Source of the DNA: an uncultured Thermomicrobium sp.
Lineage (GTDB): Bacteria; Chloroflexota; Chloroflexia; Thermomicrobiales; Thermomicrobiaceae
Direction: 5' to 3'
Length of the DNA stretch: 35,718 nucleotides
NCBI GenBank assembly: GCA_938028665.1
Contig: CALIMB010000055.1
Location: 1-35,718 of the forward strand
Positions 9,819-18,437 of the stretch are shown piece by piece. Each line of letters starts with the position of its first letter. Position 1 is the stretch's first letter. The position numbers and the translations under genes are program-made. The notes under the pieces were generated by a model. It searched no databases. It saw only the letters and a list, made by a program, of their open reading frames with translations, and was not told the origin of the DNA.

Positions 9819-10566
9819 GGTCGGGCGCCCTGTCCACGGTGCGTGCCCGGACGGCTGCAATACCAGCGATTGCAGCAGTCTCCGCCCGCAAGATGAGTGG
9901 GCCGAGCGAACGGAGAGCCGCGCCGTGGTGCCGTAGGAATTCGATCTCTTCAGCGGCCCAGCCCCCCTCAGGACCGATCGCGATCGCAACTGGGACGGTG
10001 TGGTCAAACTCGTCGCGCACAATCGGTGTGGCATCAGGCCCCTCCCAAAACACGACGAGATGGTGTGCGGCGACCAGCCCGAGAGCGTCACGAAGCGAGT
10101 AGGGGGCAGTGATATCTGGCAAGACGCCGCGGCCGCACTGCTCACTTGCTTCACTGGCGATCCGTTGCCAGCGCGCCAGACGGTGCAGGGTACTGCAGTC
10201 ATCCAAGTGCACCACTACCCGCTGCGTACGCAGCGGCACGATCCGGACGACGCCTAGTTCCGTCGCTTTCTCGATGACGAGGTCGAAATGATCGTGACGC
10301 AAAAGCGCTTGGAGCAGCGTGATTGGTGGCGCAGGGAGTGCCCGAGAGGGCTGGCTACATTGAATGACAGCGAGCGCCCTCTCCGGCTGGACATACTGCA
10401 GCTTGGCAATGAAGTCGACGCCGCGACCATCGAAGAGGACGATAGAGTCACCGGGGCGCAGCCGGAGTACACGTGCAAGTTGCCGAGAAATCCGCTCGGG
10501 GAGCTCGACTGTGCGCCCGACATCCAACAGAGTGGGGAGGTAGAAGCGATATCCGGCTCGACTCAT
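9676..10566 (-). CDS. rsmE: 16S rRNA (uracil-1498-N3)-methyltransferase RsmE
   Basis: SPOUT-class enzyme that methylates U1498 of 16S rRNA using SAM. An N-terminal PUA-like domain (RFYLP, LRLRPGDSIVLFDGRG) precedes the knot-forming domain with EKATELGV, ERW-like ARWQRIASEASEQCGRG, AIGPEGGW and LGPLILRAETAA. The ATG at 10566 overlaps the prmA stop as ATGA, which decides the start; an upstream in-frame ATG at 10599 lies inside prmA. The enzyme core ends near residue 242. The remaining about 54 residues are low in recognisable motifs, and about 47 of them lie antisense to the end of the ATPase gene. Such a tail is unusual for RsmE (normally about 240-250 residues). Confidence 0.92.
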   Translation of the reverse strand: MSRAGYRFYLPTLLDVGRTVELPERISRQLARVLRLRPGDSIVLFDGRGVDFIAKLQYVQPERALAVIQCSQPSRALPAPPITLLQALLRHDHFDLVIEKATELGVVRIVPLRTQRVVVHLDDCSTLHRLARWQRIASEASEQCGRGVLPDITAPYSLRDALGLVAAHHLVVFWEGPDATPIVRDEFDHTVPVAIAIGPEGGWAAEEIEFLRHHGAALRSLGPLILRAETAAIAGIAAVRARTVDRAPDLTTSFALGEPPVSATDSALQRVRSDEGAQSRQDDHGTVKERPRPLDR

Positions 10567-11483
10567 GGCCGTGTCCTGGAGAGCAGGAGACTCACCCAAT
10601 CCCCGTCCTGACGCCGCTCGAGGAGCTCGGTGCCGAGCTTCCGGTAGCGAGCGCGCACGTCTTCTTCAGCGGATGCGATGATGCCGCTGAGGACGATGAA
10701 GGCACCAGGCCGAGCTGCGCGGACCAGCCGTGGTGCAGCATCGATAAGGACGCGTGCCACAATGTTGGCAAGGAGAAGGTCGTAGGCCTCACGCTCGTGC
10801 AGATCACGTGTCACGTCACCGATATGCACCGTCGCGCGTTCCAGGACGCCATTGCGGTCAAGATTGGCGCGCAGTACATCACCGGCGACCGGATCGAGTT
10901 CGATCGCAGTGACGGAGGCTGCCCCAAGCTTGAGGGCAGCGATGGAGAGAATCCCCGAACCGGACCCGGCGTCCAGCACAACATCGCCGGGCCGAATAAT
11001 CTGCTCGATCCACAAGAGGCAGTGCTGGGTCGTCGGATGGAGACCGGTGCCAAAGGCCATACCGGGATCCAAGTCGATGACGACATCATCGGCACGCGGC
11101 TCGTAGGAAAGCCAAGAAGGACGAATGACCAAGCGGTGCCCAATCCGTGTTACCGGAAAGTGTTGTTTCCATGTTTCTGCCCAGTCCTCCTCAGTTAACG
11201 TTCGAAACTGAAGTTCTCCCACTGTGCCGAGCAGGCTGAGATGCCAGAGGGCCTGCTGCAGAGACTTGATCGTCGCGTCAACGTGTTCATCTAGCGGGAG
11301 ATAGGTTGTCACTCTCACCGGCGTTGTAGGGTCAAGGGTAGCGTGCTCACCGTCCGGGTCTTGTCGAACCGGATGGAACACGGCAACTCCTTGTTGGTAG
11401 CCAAACCGTGCGAACAGTTCGGTGACAGCGTCGGCGGACTCAAGGTCAGCCTCAACAGAGACTTCAAGCCAGCGAGAAGCCAT
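10563..11483 (-). CDS. prmA: ribosomal protein L11 methyltransferase
   Basis: SAM-dependent methyltransferase that modifies ribosomal protein L11. Residues 139-152 carry the PrmA signature DPGMAFGTGLHPTT, followed by the SAM-binding DAGSGSG (171-177), the acidic IELDP end of strand 2 and the LLLANIVARVL motif. The N-terminal about 90 residues fit the substrate-recognition domain. The ATG is preceded by GGAGAG at good spacing. It sits three bases after the nucleotidyltransferase gene and overlaps rsmE by four bases, so the three are probably one transcript; prmA-rsmE pairs are common in bacteria. Confidence 0.94.
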   Translation of the reverse strand: MASRWLEVSVEADLESADAVTELFARFGYQQGVAVFHPVRQDPDGEHATLDPTTPVRVTTYLPLDEHVDATIKSLQQALWHLSLLGTVGELQFRTLTEEDWAETWKQHFPVTRIGHRLVIRPSWLSYEPRADDVVIDLDPGMAFGTGLHPTTQHCLLWIEQIIRPGDVVLDAGSGSGILSIAALKLGAASVTAIELDPVAGDVLRANLDRNGVLERATVHIGDVTRDLHEREAYDLLLANIVARVLIDAAPRLVRAARPGAFIVLSGIIASAEEDVRARYRKLGTELLERRQDGDWVSLLLSRTRP

Positions 11484-11486
11484 CGA

Positions 11487-12479
11487 TTACTCTCCGTCAC
11501 GTTCTGCGAACGTGATCTCTGAGGAATCGCCAACATTGACACAGAGGAAGTCGCCGATGACGCGCGCGCGTCGACCGACAATGGAGCGGTGGAGCATTAC
11601 TGCCTCAATTGTTGCACCTTCGTCAATGATCGAATCAGTGACGATGGCATGGGAGACGACAGCCTGCGGTCCGATACTGACATAAGGGCCGATGACTGCA
11701 TGCTCAATGGTGGCGGTGGGATCGATGACGACGGGTGGAACAACGACGCTCGTCGGAAAGGATGGTTGGGGGCCAGCTTGTCGGTCCAGTAAGAAACGAT
11801 TTGTTTGCAACAACGCCTCCACCGTTCCGCAGTCCTCCCAAACGGAAACGGGTTGAGCGACGATGGTTGCGCCGCGGTCGATCAAGATCTGGATCGCCTC
11901 TGCCAGGTAGAACTCATTCCCACGCCGGCGATCCTCTCTGATCTGCTGTTCGATCGCCTCGAGGAGGGCTGCGAAATCGCGGAAATAGTACACACCGACG
12001 ACGGCAAGATGACTAACGGGTGTCCGGGGCTTTTCAACAAGCCGCACGATGCGCCCGTCCTCAACAATGACGACGCCGAAGCGCCGAGGGTCGTCCACCT
12101 CCTTGACGAAGATGACACCGTCCCAGCGACAGGTCACCAGAGATTCAAGATCAGCATCGAATATGAGGTCGGGAAAGACGACAAGTGTTGGTCCATCGAT
12201 CAGCCCTTTGGCCTGGAGCAGTGCATGCGACTGACCGAGCGGCTCTGGCTGCTCGACGAATATGACTTCGAAGCGATAGTGCTCGCGCACAAATTCTGCA
12301 ATCTGTTCACCCAAGTAGCCAGTGACAAACACCACGCGTTCGAGCGGAAGCCGCAGGAGGCGATCAAGGACATGACCGAGAATCGGTTTGCCTGCGACAG
12401 TGACGAGCGGCTTTGGCTTACTCCATGTGTGCGGACGGAGCCGCGTGCCGAGGCCGGCAACGGGAATTACCACATGCAT
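11487..12479 (-). CDS. NDP-sugar pyrophosphorylase (nucleotidyltransferase plus left-handed beta-helix)
   Basis: A 330-residue sugar-1-phosphate nucleotidyltransferase. The N-terminal Rossmann-like domain begins with IPVAGLGTRLRP (residues about 5-16), the pyrophosphorylase signature, followed by the KPKPL lysine segment. From about residue 245 hexapeptide-like repeats (IDPTATIEHAVIGPYVSIG) indicate a left-handed parallel beta-helix. This resembles glucose-1-phosphate thymidylyl- or uridylyltransferases of thermophiles; the nucleotide and sugar are not determinable here. An in-frame ORF extends to 12566, but the ATG at 12479 has GAGGAGGTG just upstream and starts exactly at the domain. It is the first gene of the operon with prmA and rsmE. 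Confidence 0.88.
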   Translation of the reverse strand: MHVVIPVAGLGTRLRPHTWSKPKPLVTVAGKPILGHVLDRLLRLPLERVVFVTGYLGEQIAEFVREHYRFEVIFVEQPEPLGQSHALLQAKGLIDGPTLVVFPDLIFDADLESLVTCRWDGVIFVKEVDDPRRFGVVIVEDGRIVRLVEKPRTPVSHLAVVGVYYFRDFAALLEAIEQQIREDRRRGNEFYLAEAIQILIDRGATIVAQPVSVWEDCGTVEALLQTNRFLLDRQAGPQPSFPTSVVVPPVVIDPTATIEHAVIGPYVSIGPQAVVSHAIVTDSIIDEGATIEAVMLHRSIVGRRARVIGDFLCVNVGDSSEITFAERDGE

Positions 12480-12869
12480 CGCCTCACCTCCTCGGTCAAG
12501 CAAATATGGGTTGCAACGCGCAGGATAGGGCAGCTCCAGTGTGAGCGTGGCATCGGTGTTCCACAAGGCGAGCTGAGAAGCGAAAATGGAGACAACGCGC
12601 GCATGAACTCCCGTAGTCCTCGAGGCGGAGGTACAACGAGCGCACTGTTCTTTTCAGCTGGGGAGCGAGATCGATCCTGTTGATCAAATCGAATGCGTCG
12701 TGAATGCTGTACCGGAAGCCTCCCGTGTCGGAACGTGTGGTGACAGTATCGCATGCTGGTGCGTCGTCCTGCCAGCTATCGTTTCTGTGACCAACCAATG
12801 GTGTAGCGTTGGCCAGACCCTCGTTACCCGTCTCTTGTGCACTTCTGAGCAACATGCTGCAGGAGGTAG
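12480..12869 (-). other. 390-base gap: upstream region of the pyrophosphorylase operon
   Basis: This stretch contains only overlapping short frames with no family features. It lies between the tRNA-Glu 3' end and the pyrophosphorylase ribosome site. Weak promoter-like pairs can be drawn on the minus strand (for example TTGTGG with CACACT at 17 bases) but none is convincing. I see no repeat or strong hairpin. Confidence 0.4.
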
Positions 12870-12943
12870 TGCCCCCAGCGGGATTCGAACCCGCGATCTC
12901 CACCTTGAAAGGGTGGTGTCCTGGGCCTCTAGACGATGGGGGC
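12870..12943 (-). tRNA. tRNA-Glu (UUC)
   Basis: The minus strand folds into a full cloverleaf of 74 bases: acceptor GCCCCCA/TGGGGGC, D-arm GTCT/GGAC, anticodon stem CCACC/GGTGG with loop CTTTCAA (anticodon TTC, reads GAA/GAG), a five-base variable region, T-arm GCGGG/CCCGC with loop TTCGAAT, and discriminator A. The CCA end is not encoded; the next bases are CTA. The body resembles bacterial tRNA-Glu. It stands alone, divergent from the DUF2085 gene. Confidence 0.96.
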
Positions 12944-12965
12944 ATGCGCCCACACAATCTCTCAC

Positions 12966-12995
12966 AGTATAAACTTGCCAGAGAGTGTTCGTCAA
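12966..12995 (-). promoter_or_regulatory. promoter of tRNA-Glu
   Basis: Minus strand: -35 TTGACG (12990-12995), 18-base spacer, -10 TATACT (12966-12971). This puts initiation about 15 bases upstream of the mature tRNA 5' end. It is one of the best consensus matches in the window. Confidence 0.75.
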
Positions 12996-13019
12996 AGAGC
13001 TGCAGCACGGACAGACCAA

Positions 13020-13631
13020 ATGGGAAGTCAGAGTGGTGCCGGAAATCTCATTCCGACGGGGGAGCGGACTGGCTGGGAACGTAGGGTCGACCGTGTTGTA
13101 GCGGTTTGGGCTCGTCATTGGCTCGCCAGTCTGAACGTACTGACGGGACTGTTTGCGGCGCTTCCGCTCCTTGCCCCGTGGCTGATGGCAAGCGGCCATC
13201 CCAGGTTGGCTGAAGTTCTCTATACCGCTTACCGATTTGTTTGCCATCAGATGCCGGAGCGGAGCTTCTTTCTCTTTGGCCATCAGATGGCATATTGCCA
13301 ACGCGATCTGGCGATCTATACGGGTATCTTCGTCCTCGGTCTGGTGTACGCGATTGTGCGACGCTCCTTACAGCCACTCTCCTGGCGCGGTGCGTTTCTT
13401 TTGTCCTTGCCGATGGCACTCGATGGAACGACGCAACTCGTTGGCCTGCGTGAGAGCACATGGCAGCTACGGCTCATCACCGGCATGCTGTTTGCGCTTG
13501 CCACGGTGTGGTTCGTCTATCCTCGTCTCGAGCTCGGATTCGCAGAAATCCGAGCAGTTCTTGCCAGGCGCGAGCAAGACTCGAACGTTTCAGTGAGAGC
13601 AGCCGGGGAGGAAGCGTGCCGCGGGTCTTAA
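13020..13631 (+). CDS. DUF2085 family membrane protein
   Basis: A 203-residue integral membrane protein. The diagnostic segment YRFVCHQMPERSFFLFGHQ, followed by YCQRD, is typical of DUF2085, whose conserved Cys and His residues hint at metal or redox chemistry; no function is established. About four hydrophobic helices follow the soluble N-terminal 30 residues. The open frame extends upstream into the tRNA gene, so the first in-frame ATG beyond it (13020) is chosen; its ribosome site is weak. The end overlaps the coaBC start region: the TAA shares a base with an ATG at 13631. Confidence 0.8.
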   Translation: MGSQSGAGNLIPTGERTGWERRVDRVVAVWARHWLASLNVLTGLFAALPLLAPWLMASGHPRLAEVLYTAYRFVCHQMPERSFFLFGHQMAYCQRDLAIYTGIFVLGLVYAIVRRSLQPLSWRGAFLLSLPMALDGTTQLVGLRESTWQLRLITGMLFALATVWFVYPRLELGFAEIRAVLARREQDSNVSVRAAGEEACRGS

Positions 13632-14827
13632 TGGGGAAACGGATCGTCGTTGGCGTGACAGGGGGGATCGCGGCGTATAAGACCGTGGAGCTCGTCCGTG
13701 GCTTGGTCCAAGGCGGTGCTCAAGTCGATGTTGTCATGACGCGAGCAGCAACCGATTTCGTGGGGCCACTGACGTTTCAAGCCCTTACGAAACGACCCGT
13801 GCAGGTAACCACGATCGGTGTTTGGCAAGGTGAACAAGCTGGTCATGTCACGCTTGGCGCTTCGGCGGACCTTATGGTTGTCGCTCCCGCAACCGCAGAC
13901 GCGCTTGCTAAGCTCGCTCACGGCATCGCTGATGATGCAGTCACGTTGACGGCGCTCGCTTGCCCAGCGCCGCTGATCGTTGCCCCGGCGATGGATCACT
14001 ACATGTACCGGCATCCGGCCACGCAAGCGAATCTCGAACTGCTGTGCTCGCGTGGAGTCATCGTTGTGGGACCTCAGTACGGGCCGCTCGCATCCGGGAT
14101 GATTGGCGAGGGACGGATGGTTGAGCCTCACGAGCTCTTGGGTGCCATTCGTGCTGTCCTCGGGCGATCTGGTCCGCTTGCCAACCGGATTGCCGTAGTC
14201 ACCGCCGGACCGACGCGGGAACCGCTTGATCCGGTGCGGTTCCTCAGCAATCACTCGAGCGGGAAGATGGGTTACGCGCTCGCCGAGGTGGCTCGAGATC
14301 GCGGCGCGCGCACGATCCTCATTAGTGGCCCAACCCCTCTCCCGGCACCGTACGGAGTCACGCGTGTCACTGTGGAAACGGCAGCGGAGATGCTGCGCGC
14401 GGTGGAGGAGGCGCTAGCCTCGGCAGATGTGCTGGTGATGTGTGCCGCAGTCGCAGATTATCGTCCTCGAGTCGTCGCACGGGAAAAACTGAAGAAGCGG
14501 CAGGAAACTCTCCTGCTGGAACTCGAGCCGACCGAGGATATCTTGGCGACCGTCAACCGGCCGGGACTGGTTAAAGTAGGTTTTGCGGCTGAAACGGAGC
14601 GGCTGCTGGAGCATGCGACGCAGAAGCTGGAACGGAAGGGCCTGCAGCTTCTCGTCGTTAACGATGCACGGAAAACGATGGGAGCACCAACGGCGCAGGT
14701 CACACTGCTGCGCCCTGGCCATCCGCCGGAGGTGTTGCCAGAGCTTCCCAAAGAGGAGGTGGCTGAGTACATCTGGGACGCTATCCAGGCACTTTTGGTG
14801 CAGCGCCCTGCTGCGGATGAACAATGA
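13616..14827 (+). CDS. coaBC: bifunctional phosphopantothenoylcysteine decarboxylase / phosphopantothenate-cysteine ligase
   Basis: Catalyses two steps of coenzyme A synthesis: condensation of 4'-phosphopantothenate with cysteine (CoaB) and FMN-dependent decarboxylation (CoaC). The CoaC half (about 8-180) shows GVTGGIAAYK, H77 in GHVTLGAS, APATADALAKLAHG and PAMDHYMY (124-131), the last with Asp where many family members have Asn. The CoaB half starts near 190 with TAGPTREPLDPVRFLSNHSS, then AAVADYRP and KLKK. GGGGAGG sits just before the GTG at 13616; an ATG at 13631 six codons in overlaps the DUF2085 stop and is the alternative. The stop overlaps the next gene as ATGA. Confidence 0.94.
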   Translation: MPRVLMGKRIVVGVTGGIAAYKTVELVRGLVQGGAQVDVVMTRAATDFVGPLTFQALTKRPVQVTTIGVWQGEQAGHVTLGASADLMVVAPATADALAKLAHGIADDAVTLTALACPAPLIVAPAMDHYMYRHPATQANLELLCSRGVIVVGPQYGPLASGMIGEGRMVEPHELLGAIRAVLGRSGPLANRIAVVTAGPTREPLDPVRFLSNHSSGKMGYALAEVARDRGARTILISGPTPLPAPYGVTRVTVETAAEMLRAVEEALASADVLVMCAAVADYRPRVVAREKLKKRQETLLLELEPTEDILATVNRPGLVKVGFAAETERLLEHATQKLERKGLQLLVVNDARKTMGAPTAQVTLLRPGHPPEVLPELPKEEVAEYIWDAIQALLVQRPAADEQ

Positions 14828-15165
14828 GCGCTGGCACTCCGGTTCGTACGCGACGCCCACGCCGCCGAGCCCATCTCGCGCCGCGATTGGCGCATTGGAT
14901 CATGGTGCTGATATCGCTGTATTGGACGCTCCTCTTCGCTCGCTGGTGTGTTTGGGTTCTCGCATCCGTGATTGGGGATCCACGCGGGATCCTGACAGGC
15001 TTACACAGGTGGTTTGCCTGGCCGTTCGTGCTTCTCCCAGGGGTGGCCCGTTTCCCCTTCCTTGCCGACCTGGTTGCGGTAGCCGTGACTGGGACGGTCA
15101 CTCTTGGGTTGATCGGTATCCTCGCCGGGTGGTGGCGGGAGGCTGGCGCACGACGCCGCACGTGA
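14824..15165 (+). CDS. small membrane protein
   Basis: A 113-residue protein that I do not recognise. A basic N-terminus (RTRRPRRRAH) precedes two hydrophobic segments, near residues 24-48 and 75-103, so it probably spans the membrane twice. Its ATG overlaps the coaBC stop (ATGA), which strongly supports translation as the next gene of that operon. No motif indicates a function. Confidence 0.6.
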   Translation: MSAGTPVRTRRPRRRAHLAPRLAHWIMVLISLYWTLLFARWCVWVLASVIGDPRGILTGLHRWFAWPFVLLPGVARFPFLADLVAVAVTGTVTLGLIGILAGWWREAGARRRT

Positions 15166-15298
15166 AAGGCCGGATGTGAGCCAATCATGTTGTTCGGTAG
15201 GTACTCAAACAATGCCGGGCAGGCGACATGGTAGACTGCTCTCGGACACACTGATTCGCGGCTGGAGGGCCGTCGTGGGGGTGAGGGGAGCGAATCCG

Positions 15299-15418
15299 AT
15301 GGTACGGAATCTTGTGCGCGGTATCCTGAACCTTGTCTTGGCGGCTCTGGCCACCTGGCTGGCGAATTATCTGGTCGAGCGGCTCTTTGGACCGGAGGAA
15401 CGCCCTAGCGGGCGCTAA
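15299..15418 (+). CDS. 39-residue single-pass membrane protein
   Basis: A very short frame: a basic start (MVRNLVRG), one hydrophobic helix (ILNLVLAALATWLANYLV) and a charged end rich in Glu, Pro and Arg. GGGGAG eight bases before the ATG at 15299 supports this start. The same frame is open back to 15176, giving at most 80 residues, but the upstream part has no hydrophobic or family features. Function unknown. It lies 47 bases before the eRF1-like gene. Confidence 0.5.
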   Translation: MVRNLVRGILNLVLAALATWLANYLVERLFGPEERPSGR

Positions 15419-15465
15419 GTGTTCCGTGTTGGTTGATCTCAAAGCGGGTATGGGGAGGGTTTGGC

Positions 15466-16635
15466 GTGGAGATTACGCGACGTGAAGTCGAGGAATTGGG
15501 TGCACTTCGGAGCGATGAATGGCCTATTGTGAGTCTCTATCTTCGCGTTGATAAGGAGCATGTCACTGATGACCATTACTCAATTCGTCTGAAGAACTTG
15601 CTGCGTGAACTCGAGCATGCCAAGGCGCAGATCGGACTCACCAGGGCACAAGCAATAGCGGTTGACGAAGACATCGAGCGGATTCGCGCATTCTTCCGCG
15701 ATCATGGAGACGAGTTTGGTCAGGGTGTGGCACTCTTTGCGAGCAGCCGGGCTGGTATTTGGCGCGTGTATCATGTTCCGCGCGAAGTCGGGAACGAGGC
15801 TGATCTGGACTTTCGTCCGATGATCGGACGGTTGGTGCGGGTGGTTGAGCTCTTCGAGCCAGTTTGTACCTGCCTCATTTCCCGAGATCGAGCGCGGATC
15901 TTTACCGGGCACTTGGTAGATTTTCGCGAGGTTGCGGTGCGACTAGACGAGGAAGTTCCTGGCCAGCATGGGCAGGGAGGCTGGTCGCAGGCGCGCTTTG
16001 CTCGGCACATCGAAGATCACGTGCGACAGCACTTCCAGCAGGTTGGACAAGTGCTTTTTCAGTTGTTTGAGCAGCAGCCGTTCCGTTTCCTGGTTGTGGC
16101 TGGACCAGACGAGGTGGTGATGGACTTTGTGGACGGGTTGCATCCATATCTGCGTGAGCGGTACATCGGTTCGTTCAATTGTCTAATGGAATCGACGGCG
16201 AAACAGGTGCAGGAGGAGACGAAGCGGATCATCACAGCCTGGCAGGCGCAGGAGCGTGAGCGATACCTCGACATAGTCCTTGAAGAAGCGCTGAGCCAGG
16301 ACATGGCGGTTGTGGGACTTGACCGAGTCATCGACGTTGTACAAATGCGGAACGTCAATGCGCTGGTCATCGATGACACGCTCAGCGTGCCGGGGAAATA
16401 CTGCTTACGGTGCGGAGCGCTGCAACCGCTCGAGAGCGATAGCACCGAGTGCCAATACTGCGGGGGCCCAGTCCGTGCACGCCAGAACATCGTTCCGGAG
16501 GTCTATGCCGAGGCGTATCGGCAGAACGCGAATCTGGTGTTCCTCACGGAGCCAGCCCTTCGTGCACGGCTACAGCCATACGGTGGGATCGGCGCCATCC
16601 TCCGCTATCGGATAGGAGCACCGGCGACTTCATGA
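15466..16635 (+). CDS. eRF1/VLRF1-like protein with zinc ribbon
   Basis: A 389-residue protein resembling the bacterial eRF1-like families (baeRF, VLRF1). These are peptidyl-tRNA hydrolase-like release factors related to eukaryotic Vms1/ANKZF1. The central motif GQGGWSQARFARHIEDH (GGWSQ at about 171-175) matches the position of the GGQ catalytic loop in release factors. The C-terminal domain has a Cys4 ribbon, C313xxC316 and C329xxC332. GGGGAGG seven bases before the GTG at 15466 supports that start over an in-frame TTG at 15433. The stop overlaps the lipid kinase start (ATGA). Assignment to eRF1-like proteins rests on motif layout; activity on stalled ribosomes is inference. Confidence 0.7.
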   Translation: MEITRREVEELGALRSDEWPIVSLYLRVDKEHVTDDHYSIRLKNLLRELEHAKAQIGLTRAQAIAVDEDIERIRAFFRDHGDEFGQGVALFASSRAGIWRVYHVPREVGNEADLDFRPMIGRLVRVVELFEPVCTCLISRDRARIFTGHLVDFREVAVRLDEEVPGQHGQGGWSQARFARHIEDHVRQHFQQVGQVLFQLFEQQPFRFLVVAGPDEVVMDFVDGLHPYLRERYIGSFNCLMESTAKQVQEETKRIITAWQAQERERYLDIVLEEALSQDMAVVGLDRVIDVVQMRNVNALVIDDTLSVPGKYCLRCGALQPLESDSTECQYCGGPVRARQNIVPEVYAEAYRQNANLVFLTEPALRARLQPYGGIGAILRYRIGAPATS

Positions 16636-17543
16636 AGGCACATCCAACTTTAGCACTGGTGGTTAATGCTGGTGCGGGGCGCGTCCGCCCGGCAGTTGTC
16701 GAGCATGTGACTCGCGTGTTGGAGCAACGATTTCGGGTCGATATTCAGGTTGGCTCGAATCCCGAAGAAATCGGACTGCTCGCCCGTGCGGCTGCGCAGG
16801 TGGCAGAGATTGTTGTAGCGTTCGGGGGCGACGGAACTGCAAGCCGCGTCGCTGCCGGTGTGATCGGATCACCTGCATGCTTTAGCGTCTTGCCCGGGGG
16901 GTCGACGAACCACGTGGCGCGTCTCCTTGGACTGCCCAGCGAACCAGTCCGTGCCGCGCAGGCGCTGGCAGGTCCCGTTCGCTATCGGTACCTAGACGTG
17001 GGGCGAGTGACCTCCGATCGCGTTCTCTTATTTCTTGGTGGGATGGGGATCGATGCCGAGATTGTGGCTGATGCCTCACCAAACGTGAAGCGGTTCTTCG
17101 CTTGGCGAAGCTATCTCCTCCCCGGACTCTGCCATCTTGGTGATGGACCGTGGCCGTTTGTCGTGGACATCGACGGAGAGTCGCGGGAAATCGAAGCCCG
17201 GACTGTGCTTATCGCCAATGGGTCATTCCTTGTTCATCCCCACTTCCAGTTGGCCGCAGATATTGATCCGAGCGATGGATTTCTTGATGTACTCTGTTTG
17301 CGACCCCCGAACATGGCTGGTTGGGTAGAAGTGTTTAGCTGGGCAGCACTAGGCCGCTTGTGGTGTTCGCGCTTTGTGGAACATTGGCGCGGACGCCGAG
17401 TATCGATCCGCTCAGGTGTCCCGGTTCCCGTTGAGGTTGATGGGGATCGTTGCGCCAATGCGATGGAGTTGACGGTCGTCGTGGAGCCGAAGGCCTTGAC
17501 AGTGGTGGTCCCTGCGTTCTCGCGCGGTATTGGTGAAGGGTAA
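16632..17543 (+). CDS. diacylglycerol kinase family lipid kinase
   Basis: A 303-residue member of the DAGK catalytic-domain family (YegS/DgkB/BmrU). It phosphorylates a lipid such as diacylglycerol at the membrane face. FGGDGTASRVAAGV (GGDGT 65-69) is the nucleotide-binding loop and LPGGSTNHVARLLGLP (from about 87) the conserved second motif. The C-terminal VPVEVDGD fits the second beta-sandwich domain. The ATG at 16632 overlaps the eRF1-like stop, so it is probably translationally coupled. No transmembrane helix is seen. The exact lipid substrate is unknown. It converges on the RodZ-like gene with 25 bases between. Confidence 0.87.
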   Translation: MKAHPTLALVVNAGAGRVRPAVVEHVTRVLEQRFRVDIQVGSNPEEIGLLARAAAQVAEIVVAFGGDGTASRVAAGVIGSPACFSVLPGGSTNHVARLLGLPSEPVRAAQALAGPVRYRYLDVGRVTSDRVLLFLGGMGIDAEIVADASPNVKRFFAWRSYLLPGLCHLGDGPWPFVVDIDGESREIEARTVLIANGSFLVHPHFQLAADIDPSDGFLDVLCLRPPNMAGWVEVFSWAALGRLWCSRFVEHWRGRRVSIRSGVPVPVEVDGDRCANAMELTVVVEPKALTVVVPAFSRGIGEG

Positions 17544-17568
17544 GTCAGGGTGGCGGAAGTGGCAACCA

Positions 17569-18426
17569 TCACGGATAGGTTGCCGTCTGGTCCCAACGTT
17601 GACCCAGGGGACCGCGATCCTCACCATCCACGATCACCCGGACGAGGGGCGCATTACCAGAAGACACGGTCATTGTCTGTCCTCGGTATGTCCGTCGTGC
17701 TCCTGCTTCAAGGACCTCGGCCAATACGGTACGTCCGTCTACTGTCGCTTGGACCCAAACGCGGCCGGTGGTGACAATTTCAAAGAGATGCTCACTGCGA
17801 GGTGACCCCGGGCTCGCTGGAGGAGTGGGCTCGGCACTGGGGTTAGGCGTCTGCTGTGGAGCCGAGGATTCTGGAGTCGATGCTGACGACACGCTCAACA
17901 TGGTCGAAGCGGCGGGCGATAGGGAGTGCGTAGCACCGGGTGAGTGAATTGCTGCGGGCGCGTCCACGTTCAAACTGGGAGCAGCCGTCGGGACAGGAGT
18001 CGTGTTTTCGGTAGAGGCAAGAAGTGTGGGTGTTGGTTGTTGGCGGGGGGCGAGATAGGTGGTGTACACAAGGGCAAAGACGATTGCGGAAATTGCCAGC
18101 ATGAAGGCGATGACTGCAAAGTTTGGTGCCCAGTGCATGAGCGGTTCCTGAAGAGGACGACCGGTTGGTACTATGCGGAAAGCCATACTCCGCTGACCAT
18201 GCACCTCTTCGAACTTAGCGAGCACGGTCACCGGATCAAGACCAAGGTACTGTGCGTAGATGCGCACGATGCCCCGTGCGTACGTGAGCGGAGGAAGCTG
18301 ATCAAAGGCTTCCTGTTCCAGCGCGGCGAGATACCGACGATTGATGCGGGTCGCACGCTCGGCGTCGACCAAGGAAACGCCGCGATACGCTCGCGCGTGC
18401 CGCAGGAGTTCGCCGAACTCACCCAT
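17569..18426 (-). CDS. RodZ-like helix-turn-helix membrane protein
   Basis: A 285-residue single-pass protein with RodZ architecture. It has an N-terminal HTH_25 domain (about 3-70: LLRHARAYRGVSLVDAERATRINRRYL), one transmembrane helix near 106-128, a Pro/Ser/Thr/Ala-rich linker to about 205, and a C-terminal DUF4115 beta domain (WVQATVDGRTVLAEVLEAG). RodZ links the MreB cytoskeleton to the cell-wall elongation machinery; whether this copy does so is unknown, as no mre genes are in the window. The ATG is preceded by GAGG. It starts 11 bases after the four-cysteine protein gene, so both are probably one transcript. Confidence 0.85.
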   Translation of the reverse strand: MGEFGELLRHARAYRGVSLVDAERATRINRRYLAALEQEAFDQLPPLTYARGIVRIYAQYLGLDPVTVLAKFEEVHGQRSMAFRIVPTGRPLQEPLMHWAPNFAVIAFMLAISAIVFALVYTTYLAPRQQPTPTLLASTENTTPVPTAAPSLNVDAPAAIHSPGATHSLSPAASTMLSVSSASTPESSAPQQTPNPSAEPTPPASPGSPRSEHLFEIVTTGRVWVQATVDGRTVLAEVLEAGARRTYRGQTMTVSSGNAPLVRVIVDGEDRGPLGQRWDQTATYP

Positions 18427-18437
18427 CGACTAGTACC

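Noticed and set aside
11805-12683. 292-codon plus-strand frame opposite the pyrophosphorylase
   Set aside because: It is a shadow of a gene with complete family motifs on the other strand; its own translation lacks any domain.
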